64,000 nucleotides of DNA from Roseburia faecis (GCF_001406815.1 NZ_CVRR01000005.1:186001-250000); one strand, 5' to 3'; counted from the first letter of the stretch, positions 1 to 9,419 are shown. The notes: generated by a model from the sequence alone, not told the origin. A program made the numbers and translations.

Positions 1-15
1 CACTGTAAATTTCCA

Positions 16-1551
16 CTACTGTACGATATTATCCGGAATCTCCAGATCAGCATCTGTCAGGATCTGTCCCTCAACGACTTTATTGACAAGCTGCTCTGCA
101 TATTTTACCTGCACCTCATCCGGATACATGACATAGCTTCGTTTCGTAGGCATGGAGTAGGTCGTCGATGATCCGCCTTTTCCTGTAACTGCATAAGACT
201 TTACATTCCAGGAAGCCAGATCTGACAACTGCATTTTTACCAATGCAGAAATATCCTCTGAACTCATACTCGTCGTAAACATCCCGGACATACTATCCAT
301 AATTGCTGAATAGTTGCTAAGCACCGTTGTTCCGGAAGAAATCTTCTTAATCAGTGCCTCAATTGCCTGCATCTGATGACGTCCTCTGGAATTATCCCCA
401 TCTGCAAAAGATTTTCTCTCCCGCACGTAGGAAAGCGCCACCGTACCATTTAACTGATTGGTTCCCTGATTGATATAAAATCCACCTTCACTTGTCCGGA
501 AGGCTTTCTCCGACTCTACGGTAATTCCTCCGACTGCATCTACTAATGTCTTAAATCCATTAAAATTAATCTGCACATAATAATCCACATGCTCATCATA
601 CAGATTTCCAAGTGTGGCCATAGAACAGTCTATTCCATACATTCCACAATGGGTCAGTTTATCTTTTGCACCTGCTGATGCTGCCGTATCCACGTAGTAA
701 TCTCTCGGTGTATTAATTAGAAGCACCTGCTTCGTGGACGGATTGACAACTGCCAGAATATTGACATCACTGCGGCTGGTGGTAAGAGTAAGGGTTCTGG
801 TATCGGAACCACTGATATAAATGACAAACGGATCTGTTGTAATGGATTTTTCTGCCGTCTGTGAATCCTCCGTCACCACCGTTTCTTCCTCATGATCATA
901 CAGGGTACGCGTTCTGGAAGAAAATGTTTCATACCCATCCTGTGCCTCTACCACGTCTACATATGCCACATTCATAAGCATAGCATCTGCATTTCCTTCG
1001 TATAATGCCTGCACCATGTCGAGAATATTATCATACACCTGCGTGTGGATCTGTGTCCCGACAGTTTCATTGATCTTTTCGATTGCCTTTTGGGTATGTT
1101 CGTAATCGTATTTTTCGGTAATCGCAAACACATAGTCTTTCGCATCCATCAGTGTCTGTGCCGGATCATCCGTCATCACATAGGCGGATACGGTATCGGT
1201 GGTCTTTACATTTCCGGCAATATTATCGAGCGTATTTCCGGCCTTTACAAGCATATAGGAACCACCCCCACACACAATCACACATGCAAGGAAAAGAATT
1301 ACACCAAGCGTACGCCTGACATAGCATCCGGTCTTTTTCTTTCCCTTTTTCTTTTTACCAAAATAAAACAGACAATATTCTATAATGAGCAGCAGCAGCA
1401 GAATTAATCCAAGCAGGATCACATACAGCGTTGGAACAATATTCAGCCACAAAACAACTCCGACCGTTGCCAGGCTCAGTAACAATTGGATCACAAGCAT
1501 AATCCCTGCGATCATTTTCCATTTGCTTTTCTTTTTCTCTTTGGTTTTCAT
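16..1551 (-). CDS. LytR-CpsA-Psr (LCP) family wall polymer ligase
   Basis: 511 aa. LCP enzymes move undecaprenyl-linked glycopolymers such as teichoic acid onto peptidoglycan outside the membrane. Three hydrophobic segments (about 13-36, 40-64, 81-102) are followed by a basic loop and an extracellular part. Residues 120-240 look like a solute-binding-type insert, and the LCP fold occupies about 242-410. Family marks are NTPRDYYV (280-287), the VDYYVQINF strand (322-330) and the arginine-rich segment beginning YVRERK (375). It sits directly downstream of the Pce-like protein and the polymer genes, so it probably attaches the polymer made by that locus. The ribosome site before the ATG is weak (GGGGAT), which suggests coupling to the upstream gene. 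The family call is secure; the polymer substrate is inferred. Confidence 0.93.
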   Translation of the reverse strand: MKTKEKKKSKWKMIAGIMLVIQLLLSLATVGVVLWLNIVPTLYVILLGLILLLLLIIEYCLFYFGKKKKGKKKTGCYVRRTLGVILFLACVIVCGGGSYMLVKAGNTLDNIAGNVKTTDTVSAYVMTDDPAQTLMDAKDYVFAITEKYDYEHTQKAIEKINETVGTQIHTQVYDNILDMVQALYEGNADAMLMNVAYVDVVEAQDGYETFSSRTRTLYDHEEETVVTEDSQTAEKSITTDPFVIYISGSDTRTLTLTTSRSDVNILAVVNPSTKQVLLINTPRDYYVDTAASAGAKDKLTHCGMYGIDCSMATLGNLYDEHVDYYVQINFNGFKTLVDAVGGITVESEKAFRTSEGGFYINQGTNQLNGTVALSYVRERKSFADGDNSRGRHQMQAIEALIKKISSGTTVLSNYSAIMDSMSGMFTTSMSSEDISALVKMQLSDLASWNVKSYAVTGKGGSSTTYSMPTKRSYVMYPDEVQVKYAEQLVNKVVEGQILTDADLEIPDNIVQ

Positions 1552-1564
1552 GTGTCATCCCCAA

Positions 1565-3364
1565 TTATTTCTTGTTCGACAAAACACCGTTTTTATTGCT
1601 ATAGTAAATTTTTCCATTTCGTTTAATCTTCTTATTTGTAACTAGTACTCCATTTTTACCAAAGTAATAATTATGTTTTCCCACATGAATAATCTTATTG
1701 CTTTGTAATTTTCCTTTTGAGTTAAAATAATATTGATACCCGTCAATCTTTGCAATTTTCCCCGACACTAATGTTCCATCTGCCCGAACAGCATATGTAC
1801 TATTCTTAAAATCATAAAGTTCCGTATGAGAATCCCCTACAGCAAGAGTTCCATCGCTTTCAAACAGATAATTATCTCCTGCAATTGCATACACTCCGTT
1901 ACGGTACATTTTTCCATTTTTCCCAAAGAAATAATCTTCCCCGTCTATATTAATCCAGTCATCCTCTGTCATTGCTCCATCTTCATTTAAATAATAATAA
2001 TCAGATCCTATCTGTGTCGGATAGATATCATCCTCAACATTTTCATCATCACCAACAATATCCGGAATTAATTTATACCCATTTTTATCAAAATAATAGG
2101 TTTCACTTCCAATTTTCTTTCTGCCGACATCCATATATGCATAATTTTCATCATCAGACAATCTGAAATAACGTTTCTTTCCGTTGTAACTATGCCATCC
2201 CGAGTAATTTCCCTCTGAATTATAGGTTCCATAATCCATCTGTCCACCTTTGCGAAAATAATAGTAGTGTTTCCCTATCATTTTAACCCCGGTAGACAAT
2301 GAACCATTTTTATCAAAATAATACATATCGTGGTCACGGTAGAGACCATCAGCTCCATATAATGACTGCCATCCTGTCATTTTTTTACCTGTTTCTACAG
2401 TATCTCCGCGATATAGTGTAATCTTATCATTCTCAATATGGAAAATCAATGTTTTCTCTTCATTTCCCACCAAATAACAAAGACCATAAGATGTCATGCG
2501 CTTAATCGCTGTTCCTGTACGCCATTTATTCGTCTTCGCATCTGTCTCGGAAACTCCAGTGTTCGGAATAAAAGCATAAGATGGCTGTACCGCCTCCAAT
2601 AATGACACTGAATTTCCACTTCCAATTCCATGATGATTCATTTTCATAATATCACATTTTAAAGACGTACCATAACGTGAGACTAACCGATCCGATTCAT
2701 CAGAATAACTATCTCCCGCTGTAAAATAACGTGTATTTCCACAGGTAAAAATAACTGCAAGTGAACAATTATTTTCATAACGTATAAAACGTTCTTTTTC
2801 TTTTGTAATACTGGTATAAGCATATGGGGAAATCTCATTCGTGTTTACTGGCCCAATAACTTTTCCAGTCGCATCACCAACATTGACCTGATCCCCAACA
2901 TTCAGATATACAATTCTTCCTGTTCCCTGTGTGCTCATAAATGCTTGAAATGCTGCATAGCGGGATGGATAACTTCTTGATAAAACCGCCAGCGAAGGGT
3001 CTGGCAGATATAACGTATCAATCGTAATCCCGGAAAGTGCAAACTGCTTCAATCCAGCCTGTAAATCCGTAGAACATCCTCCAGTATGATCTGTGTGCAA
3101 ATGGCTAAACATCACATCTACATGAGTAACTCCCAATGTCTGTAGCTGTTTAATGATTGCAGGTGCGTGATTGTCTGCGCCAATATCAATCAACAAATAA
3201 TGTCCTTTCGATTCTAACAGTGTAGAATCCCCCTTTTTTTCTGAATTAAGATAAAATGCATAAATATTAAGTTCTGTATTATCTGATGCCTTTACTTCAG
3301 TTGTGAATACAAACGGAAGTAATAAAGCCAGAATCAATCCAAAACAAATTCCTTTCTTTCGCAT
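1565..3364 (-). CDS. Secreted metallo-beta-lactamase-fold hydrolase with wall-binding repeats, Pce/CbpE-like
   Basis: 599 aa. Residues 1-26 are a signal peptide. Residues 32-315 are a metallo-beta-lactamase fold with the metal motif HLHTDH (88-93), the GDS aspartate (218) and NHHG (243-246). Residues about 329-599 are aromatic/glycine repeats of the type YYFDKNG...G, as in choline- and glucan-binding domains. The same architecture occurs in pneumococcal Pce/CbpE, which removes phosphorylcholine from teichoic acid. ComEC-type MBL domains also share these motifs, so the substrate is not proven. Most repeats lack the tryptophans that form choline cages (only two GW pairs seen), so choline binding is doubtful. 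Base composition is visibly more AT-rich than in the genes beyond 5,100. A LicD gene in the same locus makes a wall-polymer substrate plausible. Confidence 0.85.
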   Translation of the reverse strand: MRKKGICFGLILALLLPFVFTTEVKASDNTELNIYAFYLNSEKKGDSTLLESKGHYLLIDIGADNHAPAIIKQLQTLGVTHVDVMFSHLHTDHTGGCSTDLQAGLKQFALSGITIDTLYLPDPSLAVLSRSYPSRYAAFQAFMSTQGTGRIVYLNVGDQVNVGDATGKVIGPVNTNEISPYAYTSITKEKERFIRYENNCSLAVIFTCGNTRYFTAGDSYSDESDRLVSRYGTSLKCDIMKMNHHGIGSGNSVSLLEAVQPSYAFIPNTGVSETDAKTNKWRTGTAIKRMTSYGLCYLVGNEEKTLIFHIENDKITLYRGDTVETGKKMTGWQSLYGADGLYRDHDMYYFDKNGSLSTGVKMIGKHYYYFRKGGQMDYGTYNSEGNYSGWHSYNGKKRYFRLSDDENYAYMDVGRKKIGSETYYFDKNGYKLIPDIVGDDENVEDDIYPTQIGSDYYYLNEDGAMTEDDWINIDGEDYFFGKNGKMYRNGVYAIAGDNYLFESDGTLAVGDSHTELYDFKNSTYAVRADGTLVSGKIAKIDGYQYYFNSKGKLQSNKIIHVGKHNYYFGKNGVLVTNKKIKRNGKIYYSNKNGVLSNKK

Positions 3365-3494
3365 AATATACGTCCTTTCATTTATGTGAAATCCAAGTAA
3401 AACATTTTTAATATACCATATTTACTAAAAAAGATCACTGTAAATTTTACATATTAAAAGAGAACAAATGAACCATCATCTATTCTCTCTTTTA

Positions 3495-3653
3495 TTACTT
3501 CACATACGTAACATTACTGTCTTTTGCAATGCCTATCTTCCCACTCTTGCAACCGCTTATTTTATTTTTGCTGATTTCATTACCTTTGGATTGCATTCCA
3601 AATGTGATTCCGTATGCTTTACATTTATGAATTATATTTTTTATCAATGCCAG
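3495..3653 (-). pseudogene. Probable remnant of a right-handed beta-helix repeat protein
   Basis: This is the only coding-like content in the 363-base gap at 3365-3727. In one minus-strand frame, 52 codons run open from just after a TGA (3656-3654) to a TAA at 3497-3495. The peptide carries beta-helix-like rungs such as AYGITFGMQSKGNEISKN and ISGCKSGKIGIAKDSN, with the I-x-x-N-x-I pattern typical of parallel beta-helix surface proteins. There is no start codon with a ribosome site, and upstream frames are broken by stops, so it reads as the surviving C-terminus of a decayed gene. The opposite-strand frame here is low in complexity and unconvincing. The call rests on pattern recognition only. 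Confidence 0.4.
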
Positions 3654-3727
3654 TCAATAATCTCTGGAAATCAGTCTTTCACAATAACCTTTTCATAAAA
3701 CCAAACACCTAATTATATATACTTGCA

Positions 3728-5098
3728 TCATTTCAAAAATCCTTTTACCTTATTTACGACTTTTTTGCTAAGGGGTTCTGTTGCAATTTTCTGATTTTTA
3801 ATTCTCTCTTTTTGTAATAAATCCGAAGTAAAATTTAATTTTTTCGATAATCTATCCAGTTTTTCATCCAAATTTGTATAGTAATCTCTATTTCTTTCTG
3901 CAATTTCTTCCAGAGAACATTGGGAAACCGGAACTATTCCCTCCAGCAAATCCGTCTGCTTTATTTTTCTGTCAAATGCAGTTTCCTGCGGATCTTCTCC
4001 GTCCATAAAAATATTTGGGATATCATTCTTTTTCAAAAATGCAACATACCTGTCGAAATTCTGTTTCTGATATTTTTCAATCTGCGAAAAATCCTGCTGT
4101 TCCACAAGTTCCTGCAATGTCAGTTTTTCATTCAGCTTACTCTCATGTATCGCATTTAAATGATGATACTCTGCCAATTCCCTAGTTCTTGAGTCCTTCG
4201 TCACAAGCAATGCCGGAGTCCCTGCTAAAACGGCTGCAATATTTCCATGTAACCTTGATCCAAAAGTCAAATCTGAATCATTCAGGAATTCCATCCACTT
4301 AGGTACATTACAAAAAAATCTCAATCGACCATCCTGATAAATTTTGTCTGTAACGTTGCGAAAATTATATTCGATTTTATATTCATATGGAGCACCTAAA
4401 TAAATACTTCTGAGTTCATTTACAACTTGTCCAATAAAATAATGGTTTTCAAATTCCTTCATTTTTAATTTAATAAACTTACGAGTAGGAACAGAAGCTG
4501 CAACATTTGAATTAAAACATACTTTAGAATTAACATCTAATTTCGGATTTTGTATATGCAATCGTTTTCCCTTCATATACATAGATGGACAACCTATCAC
4601 CATAAAATCGCGTCCTTCTGCAAAACCTAATGTCTCCAAATATTTACCGGTTAATTCACCTCTTACCCCAATACAATTTGATTTTTCAAGTACTGCTGTA
4701 ACAAATTTCTTTACAGCTTCATCCTGTGGTTTGGGTTGTGAAAAATCCGGTTCATAGGATTCCTTTAACCCAACGCCAATTACATAACATGGAATCTTTA
4801 ACTTTTTAACAAAAGAAGTTAATTCATTTAATTCATTCACAAAATTCTCTCTGAACGCATCAGCCAATGGAATGACAAAACAATCGAAGTTTTCATTAAC
4901 ATATTCAGGTTTATAATAATTTGTATTATAATAATTTGCCTGAATTACTGTATTGTCGTCGATCATCAATGAACGCAATACCCCATTTAAATATAAAAAA
5001 TTACCAACATTGGTTCCAATAACATTATGCGTCAAAATATATCCCGGGGAAAATGTCTCAAATGGAGACATTCCTCCTCTATAATAAATTCTTGACAT
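3728..5098 (-). CDS. Polysaccharide pyruvyl transferase family protein
   Basis: 456 aa from the ATG at 5098, which has AAAGGAG eight bases upstream; a longer frame to 5122 would overlap the upstream gene without a ribosome site. The family (PF04230) transfers pyruvate from phosphoenolpyruvate to sugars of surface polymers, or acts as a glycosyltransferase-like enzyme. The fold spans about residues 20-345, with the conserved FGSRLHGNIAAVLAGTPALL segment near 290-310. The last 60 residues are charged and probably coiled coil, ending in a basic tail that may touch the membrane. It is AT-rich compared with the next genes upstream, as is the Pce-like gene. The acceptor sugar cannot be told. Confidence 0.88.
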   Translation of the reverse strand: MSRIYYRGGMSPFETFSPGYILTHNVIGTNVGNFLYLNGVLRSLMIDDNTVIQANYYNTNYYKPEYVNENFDCFVIPLADAFRENFVNELNELTSFVKKLKIPCYVIGVGLKESYEPDFSQPKPQDEAVKKFVTAVLEKSNCIGVRGELTGKYLETLGFAEGRDFMVIGCPSMYMKGKRLHIQNPKLDVNSKVCFNSNVAASVPTRKFIKLKMKEFENHYFIGQVVNELRSIYLGAPYEYKIEYNFRNVTDKIYQDGRLRFFCNVPKWMEFLNDSDLTFGSRLHGNIAAVLAGTPALLVTKDSRTRELAEYHHLNAIHESKLNEKLTLQELVEQQDFSQIEKYQKQNFDRYVAFLKKNDIPNIFMDGEDPQETAFDRKIKQTDLLEGIVPVSQCSLEEIAERNRDYYTNLDEKLDRLSKKLNFTSDLLQKERIKNQKIATEPLSKKVVNKVKGFLK

Positions 5099-5111
5099 TA
5101 CGTCTCCTTTC

Positions 5112-5783
5112 TCACCACCCAATTGCCTTTCTTAAGTTCATAATCAGTTCATCAATATCTCCCTCCCGGAAAATACTGCTTGTACCTGCTACAAAAATGT
5201 CCGAACCATTCTTGTATAATTTTGCCGCATTCTCACAGGTAATGTTTCCGTCGGATTCAATATATACCTCCGGATGTCCCAGATCATCCAGATATTTACG
5301 AATACGTGCTGCTTTTTCAATGGTATGCGGTACAATTTTCTGTCCAGCAAATCCCGGATTAACGTGCAGCACCAGAACTCCCGCAATATAATCTGCAATT
5401 TCCTCCAGTACCTGAATCGGTGTACCCGGATTAATGGCAATCACCGGCTTAACCCCTTTCTTTGCAAGATAATCAAGGCACTTCTGGATATGGCAGGTTC
5501 CTTCATAGTGCAGGGACACATGCTCTCCCGGCTGGAAATCAAACCAGTCCAGCTTATCTTCCGCACGGTCTACCATCAGATGACAGTCCAGTGTAATATC
5601 TGTTTTCTTACGCAGTCTTTTTACAAAATCCGGACCATATGCAAGGTTTGGGACAAACGTACCGTCCATGACATCCACATGTAAAAATTCAATATTATTT
5701 CTCTCAAATTCATGTACATAATCCATTACCTGATCAAATCCCGAACACATAATAGATGCTGCAATTTTTCCTTTTTCTCTCAC
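5112..5783 (-). CDS. Ribulose-phosphate 3-epimerase family protein
   Basis: 223 aa if started at the GTG at 5783, which has GGAGG eight bases upstream; the ATG at 5798 has no ribosome site. This is a TIM barrel of the RPE family, interconverting ribulose 5-phosphate and xylulose 5-phosphate. Visible marks include FLHVDVMDGTFVPN, DCHLMV, HYEG, INPGTP and HVNPGFAGQK. It lies inside the polymer cluster, four genes from a TarI-like cytidylyltransferase and next-but-one to a polyol-phosphate dehydrogenase. It may therefore supply ribulose 5-phosphate (or another ketose phosphate) for a CDP-alditol rather than serve the central pentose pathway. That role is inferred; the family is clear. Confidence 0.9.
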   Translation of the reverse strand: MREKGKIAASIMCSGFDQVMDYVHEFERNNIEFLHVDVMDGTFVPNLAYGPDFVKRLRKKTDITLDCHLMVDRAEDKLDWFDFQPGEHVSLHYEGTCHIQKCLDYLAKKGVKPVIAINPGTPIQVLEEIADYIAGVLVLHVNPGFAGQKIVPHTIEKAARIRKYLDDLGHPEVYIESDGNITCENAAKLYKNGSDIFVAGTSSIFREGDIDELIMNLRKAIGW

Positions 5784-5801
5784 GAAATTTTCCTCCATTT
5801 T

Positions 5802-7604
5802 TTACTCTGAATATTTATCGTTATTCTGACTTTCGGAATCTTTTTCCTGTGCTTCCCCGCGGTTCTGCACGACAGAACGGTCATCATCGCGATACCGCTT
5901 GTCTACATGTTCTCCATTCATTCCGAAATTATTGCTTACTGCCGCAAGTGCTCCCTGCATGGATGCCGCCGAATACTTTTTAATCTCTTTGTCATCCCCT
6001 ACGATCAGATCAATCACACGATCCGTTGATTTTCCGTCTGTGTATGCGAAATTCTTTTTAATAAACCACTCAATCTTGTCGGTATTGTACTCTTCTTTCT
6101 CCAGAGCTTCCATCAGCTGATCAAAACGCTTGATGATACGTCCCGGTACAATATCCTCATATGGCTCATAGAAATCTCTCGTAGAAACATACATGATCTG
6201 ATCAAATGCGTAAAACAGCATCGGTCTTCTCAGCAGAGAGAATTCATAAATAATGGATGAATAGTCGGTAATCAGCAAATCTGTAATGAATAAAATATCA
6301 TTGACTTCACGATACTGTGCCGCATCCGCAATGCAGTCTCTGTACTTTTCCGGAATATTGATTTTCTCCTGTACAAATGGATGCATCTTTACTATGAGGT
6401 AAGAATCTGTCCTCTTACATAATTCTCCCCACTCTTCAAAATCCAGTTTTTCCATCGGGAAATGTGCATCCACAGCGCTGTTTCCACGGAATGTCGGCGC
6501 ATACAGAATCACACGCTTCGCTTCTTTTGCCCCCGGAAATTCCGCATATACACGTTCACAGGTTTTTTTCTTGTAATCCTCATCAAAGAAAATATCTGTT
6601 CTTGGAATTCCGACCGGATAAAACTTATCGATACCGATACCAAACGCTTCCTGATGATGCAGTGCCGAATGATAGGAGCTGACCGGTACATGGGTATAAC
6701 ATTTATGCACCGACGTATTGATCGGCGGAGCTCCTGCCTTTGACATACGCTCAAGTCCCAGTGCCTTAAATGCTCCGCAGGCATGCCATACCTGAATGAC
6801 CTTAACATTCTTATCGTAGGTCGGTTTATAAATTTCCGGATAATAATCGTCCAGTAAAATCACATCACTGCTCGCCAGACGATAGATAAACCGGATCATT
6901 TTAAACGGTCCGTATGTCTTATTGATCGTAGGTTTGAAATCCAGAACAAACTTATATTTTTTGTCCAGCCCGCGCTCAAGCATACGGTTGTAAATAAATT
7001 CTTCATTTCCACCAATTTCAGCACGTGATCCGGAACAGAATAAAATCTTATTGCCACGCTTTTTACAGCACTTGTTGAAAATATTAAAAACAACCACAAA
7101 AAGCTTCTGGGCCCAATCCTTTAAATCGTTACGCACTCCATAATATAATTCCCCACATTTTCTGCGAATATAATTTTTACGCGGTTTCGGGAGCACGGTA
7201 TCAACATGAATAAAAAGTTCATCCGTATCCAGATCCATTAAGGATTTACAGATTACATGATGTCCTTTTCCCTTGTTAACGACCACATCATTTTTCCACT
7301 CCGCCTGTTCCCGTTCTTCAATAATGCTTTTTGCCACCTGCAATGGATACTGCTTTCCCTTCCCATCCACAGCAATCGGATAATAATCGCCACTGGAAAT
7401 CGGATTATTCTCATTTGCCTGCTCCACATGAAGCATCATACGGAAGGTATCCCCATCCCACTCAAATACGGATGGTTTTATGGTAATCTTCAAATCATAA
7501 TTATAAAAAACAAATTTTAAACCTTTCGGTCTCTCTCCCTTTACATAACCTTCAAAATAATATATAACCCTGCGGGCAGTCAATTTGGATATCGCGAGTT
7601 CCAT
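5802..7604 (-). CDS. CDP-glycerol/CDP-ribitol glycerophosphotransferase family (TagB/TagF/TarL-like)
   Basis: 600 aa. It transfers alditol phosphate from a CDP-alditol to a lipid-linked teichoic acid on the inner face of the membrane. Residues 1-170 form an N-terminal part of the kind seen in TagF/TarL-type polymerases. The glycerophosphotransferase fold runs from about 185 to 555 with WHACG (273-277), YAPTFRG (369-375), KMHP (406-409) and TDYSS (446-450). The C-terminal 45 residues are polar and low in complexity. The ATG has GGAGAT upstream. The nearby TarI-like and GatD-like genes suggest CDP-ribitol or a related alditol as donor. Whether it primes or polymerises cannot be told. Confidence 0.92.
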   Translation of the reverse strand: MELAISKLTARRVIYYFEGYVKGERPKGLKFVFYNYDLKITIKPSVFEWDGDTFRMMLHVEQANENNPISSGDYYPIAVDGKGKQYPLQVAKSIIEEREQAEWKNDVVVNKGKGHHVICKSLMDLDTDELFIHVDTVLPKPRKNYIRRKCGELYYGVRNDLKDWAQKLFVVVFNIFNKCCKKRGNKILFCSGSRAEIGGNEEFIYNRMLERGLDKKYKFVLDFKPTINKTYGPFKMIRFIYRLASSDVILLDDYYPEIYKPTYDKNVKVIQVWHACGAFKALGLERMSKAGAPPINTSVHKCYTHVPVSSYHSALHHQEAFGIGIDKFYPVGIPRTDIFFDEDYKKKTCERVYAEFPGAKEAKRVILYAPTFRGNSAVDAHFPMEKLDFEEWGELCKRTDSYLIVKMHPFVQEKINIPEKYRDCIADAAQYREVNDILFITDLLITDYSSIIYEFSLLRRPMLFYAFDQIMYVSTRDFYEPYEDIVPGRIIKRFDQLMEALEKEEYNTDKIEWFIKKNFAYTDGKSTDRVIDLIVGDDKEIKKYSAASMQGALAAVSNNFGMNGEHVDKRYRDDDRSVVQNRGEAQEKDSESQNNDKYSE

Positions 7605-7632
7605 TGTGTATCTCCATTTCTAACTTCTGTAT

Positions 7633-8691
7633 TTATTCCATAACAAACATAACTTTGGTAGAGAATGTATTTCTGTCTCTCATCACACGGAAAGCTTCTT
7701 CCGATTCTTCCATCGGGAAGCGATGTGTGATCAGCTGATCAAACTCTCCGCCTTTGAGCCGGTCAAGTGCTGTCTTCCAGTCATTCTGTTTGTCATTATA
7801 GCTGGAATTCCAGGACCCACGTAAAGTAATGGATTTTCTTAAAATTTTCCAGTATAAATTCTTTTCCATGGTCAGATCCGCTTTTGGATTTCCAACCAGA
7901 ACGATCGTTGAATTCGGTCCTGCTGCCACCACAGCATTGCAGATTGCCTGATTGGAACCGACAACTTCCATAACTACATCCACACCTTCCCCATCGGTCA
8001 GTGCGTTGATGCGTTCTTCAAAATTGTCTGTTTCCAGTGCAATGGTTTCCCATCCGTATTTCTTTGCCAGCTCAAGCTTTGCAGCAGAATTTCCACACAT
8101 AATAACTTTATCTGTGATCTGACTGGCAAATGCAGCGCAGACATAACCGATCATTCCGGTTCCGATTACAAGAACCGACTGTCCTTTCTGCACATTTGCA
8201 AGTCCGTTCGCATGAATTCCTACCGCAGCCGGTTCGCACATTGCTGCCACATCATAAGACAAATCATCGTCAAACAACACCAGATTCCAGGTCGGAACAA
8301 CCAGATATTCTGCATATCCGCCATCCCTGCGTGAACCAAAATAATCATAATGGCTGCACTGGGCATACTGCTGCTTTTTGCAGGAAGGACACTCAAAACA
8401 TGGGAGCATCGGGAATACACAGGTTCTTCTTCCCAGCAGACTCTCATCCACGTCATCTCCAACGGCAACGATCTGTCCGGAAAACTCATGTCCCGGAATT
8501 GTCGGGAAATGATAAGTTCCGTTGATAAACACGCGCTCCACGTCCGAAGAACAGATCCCGCATGCTTTAATCTTTACCAGAACCGTACCCGGACGAAGCG
8601 GCTCTACCGGAACCTCATCAAGTGTAAGCTTTCCGATCTCATGCAGAACCAGTGCCTTCATTGTCTTTGGAATTTCTATTAATGATTTCAT
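7633..8691 (-). CDS. Zinc-dependent polyol-phosphate dehydrogenase, GatD-like
   Basis: 352 aa medium-chain dehydrogenase. Catalytic zinc ligands are in ACGICSSD (Cys44) and GHE (67-69). Structural zinc cysteines are 98, 101, 104 and 112, and the NAD motif VIGTGMIG is near 175. The segment LPCFECPSC...YFGSRRDGGYAEY resembles galactitol-1-phosphate 5-dehydrogenase (GatD) closely. It differs from classical TarJ, although it occupies the place TarJ would take beside a TarI-like gene. The likely reaction is NAD(P)H-linked reduction of a ketose phosphate (for example ribulose 5-phosphate) to the alditol phosphate, later activated with CTP. Start: ATG at 8691 with AAAGGAG. No PTS galactitol genes are nearby, which argues against galactitol catabolism. 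Confidence 0.88.
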   Translation of the reverse strand: MKSLIEIPKTMKALVLHEIGKLTLDEVPVEPLRPGTVLVKIKACGICSSDVERVFINGTYHFPTIPGHEFSGQIVAVGDDVDESLLGRRTCVFPMLPCFECPSCKKQQYAQCSHYDYFGSRRDGGYAEYLVVPTWNLVLFDDDLSYDVAAMCEPAAVGIHANGLANVQKGQSVLVIGTGMIGYVCAAFASQITDKVIMCGNSAAKLELAKKYGWETIALETDNFEERINALTDGEGVDVVMEVVGSNQAICNAVVAAGPNSTIVLVGNPKADLTMEKNLYWKILRKSITLRGSWNSSYNDKQNDWKTALDRLKGGEFDQLITHRFPMEESEEAFRVMRDRNTFSTKVMFVME

Positions 8692-8708
8692 TACTATCTC
8701 CTTTCAAC

Positions 8709-9419
8709 CTATACCGTCTGATCATCAATGATCGATTTAAAAATCAACAGATCCCCATCGGTTGTCAACTTAAAATTCAGAGGATCTCCCTCTATAATAT
8801 AAATCGGCTGGTTATTCATGGTGCAGATCTGGGAAGTTCCTGTAATCACTTCCCGCTGTTCCTCTGTCAGATTTGCCTGCATCTCCAAAAACCGAGGCAA
8901 AGAGAAACTGTCCGGAGCCTGTCCGTTAAACAGTTTAGAGCGCTCCGGAATCGTTGTCACTACTTTGCCATCTTCCGAATAAAGCATAGTATCTACTGCC
9001 GGTAACCCACATACACACGCGCCATAAGTTCCTGCCGCATCAATACTGTCATTTAAAATTTTTTCTGTCACAAGGGGACGTACCGCATCATGGATCACAA
9101 TCACATCATCCTCATGTACCCCTTCGTCCTTTAAAATGGCATCGGTCACATTATGGATACTGTCCATACGTTCCTTTCCGCCCTCGATAATCCGGACTTT
9201 TTCCGGCTTATCTGTATATTTTTGAACCATTTCTTTCATATACGCCAGATAATCCTTGTGTGTGGCGATATAAATATAATCAAAGCGGTCTACCTTCAGC
9301 ATATTCTGAAGGGTGTAAATGATGATCGGCTTTCCGTCCACTTCAAGAAACTGCTTCGGAATCACCGCACTTTTCATTCTGCTGCCTACGCCGCCTGCTA
9401 ACATTGCTCCATAAATCAT
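8709..9419 (-). CDS. IspD/TarI family cytidylyltransferase (probable alditol-phosphate cytidylyltransferase)
   Basis: 236 aa from the ATG at 9419, preceded by AGAAAGGA; a frame extending to 9443 would start inside the upstream ABC gene. It joins CTP to an alditol phosphate. The N-terminal nucleotide-binding loop LAGGVGSRM with PKQFLE, the HDAVRPLV motif and the segment FNGQAPDSFSL match the TarI branch (ribitol-5-phosphate cytidylyltransferase) rather than the MEP-pathway IspD. Its position beside the GatD-like dehydrogenase and the TagGH exporter supports CDP-ribitol or a similar product. A methylerythritol role cannot be formally excluded. Confidence 0.88.
   Translation of the reverse strand: MIYGAMLAGGVGSRMKSAVIPKQFLEVDGKPIIIYTLQNMLKVDRFDYIYIATHKDYLAYMKEMVQKYTDKPEKVRIIEGGKERMDSIHNVTDAILKDEGVHEDDVIVIHDAVRPLVTEKILNDSIDAAGTYGACVCGLPAVDTMLYSEDGKVVTTIPERSKLFNGQAPDSFSLPRFLEMQANLTEEQREVITGTSQICTMNNQPIYIIEGDPLNFKLTTDGDLLIFKSIIDDQTV

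Noticed and set aside
3468-3698. Plus-strand 76-codon open frame in the 3.4-3.7 kb spacer
   Set aside because: Hydrophobic, AT-driven composition, no good ribosome site and no family signal; the opposite strand carries the more protein-like beta-helix remnant.
7633-8691. Naming the dehydrogenase TarJ because of its TarI-like neighbour
   Set aside because: The cysteine-rich and GSRRDGGYAEY segments match GatD better, so only the broader polyol-phosphate dehydrogenase call is supported.
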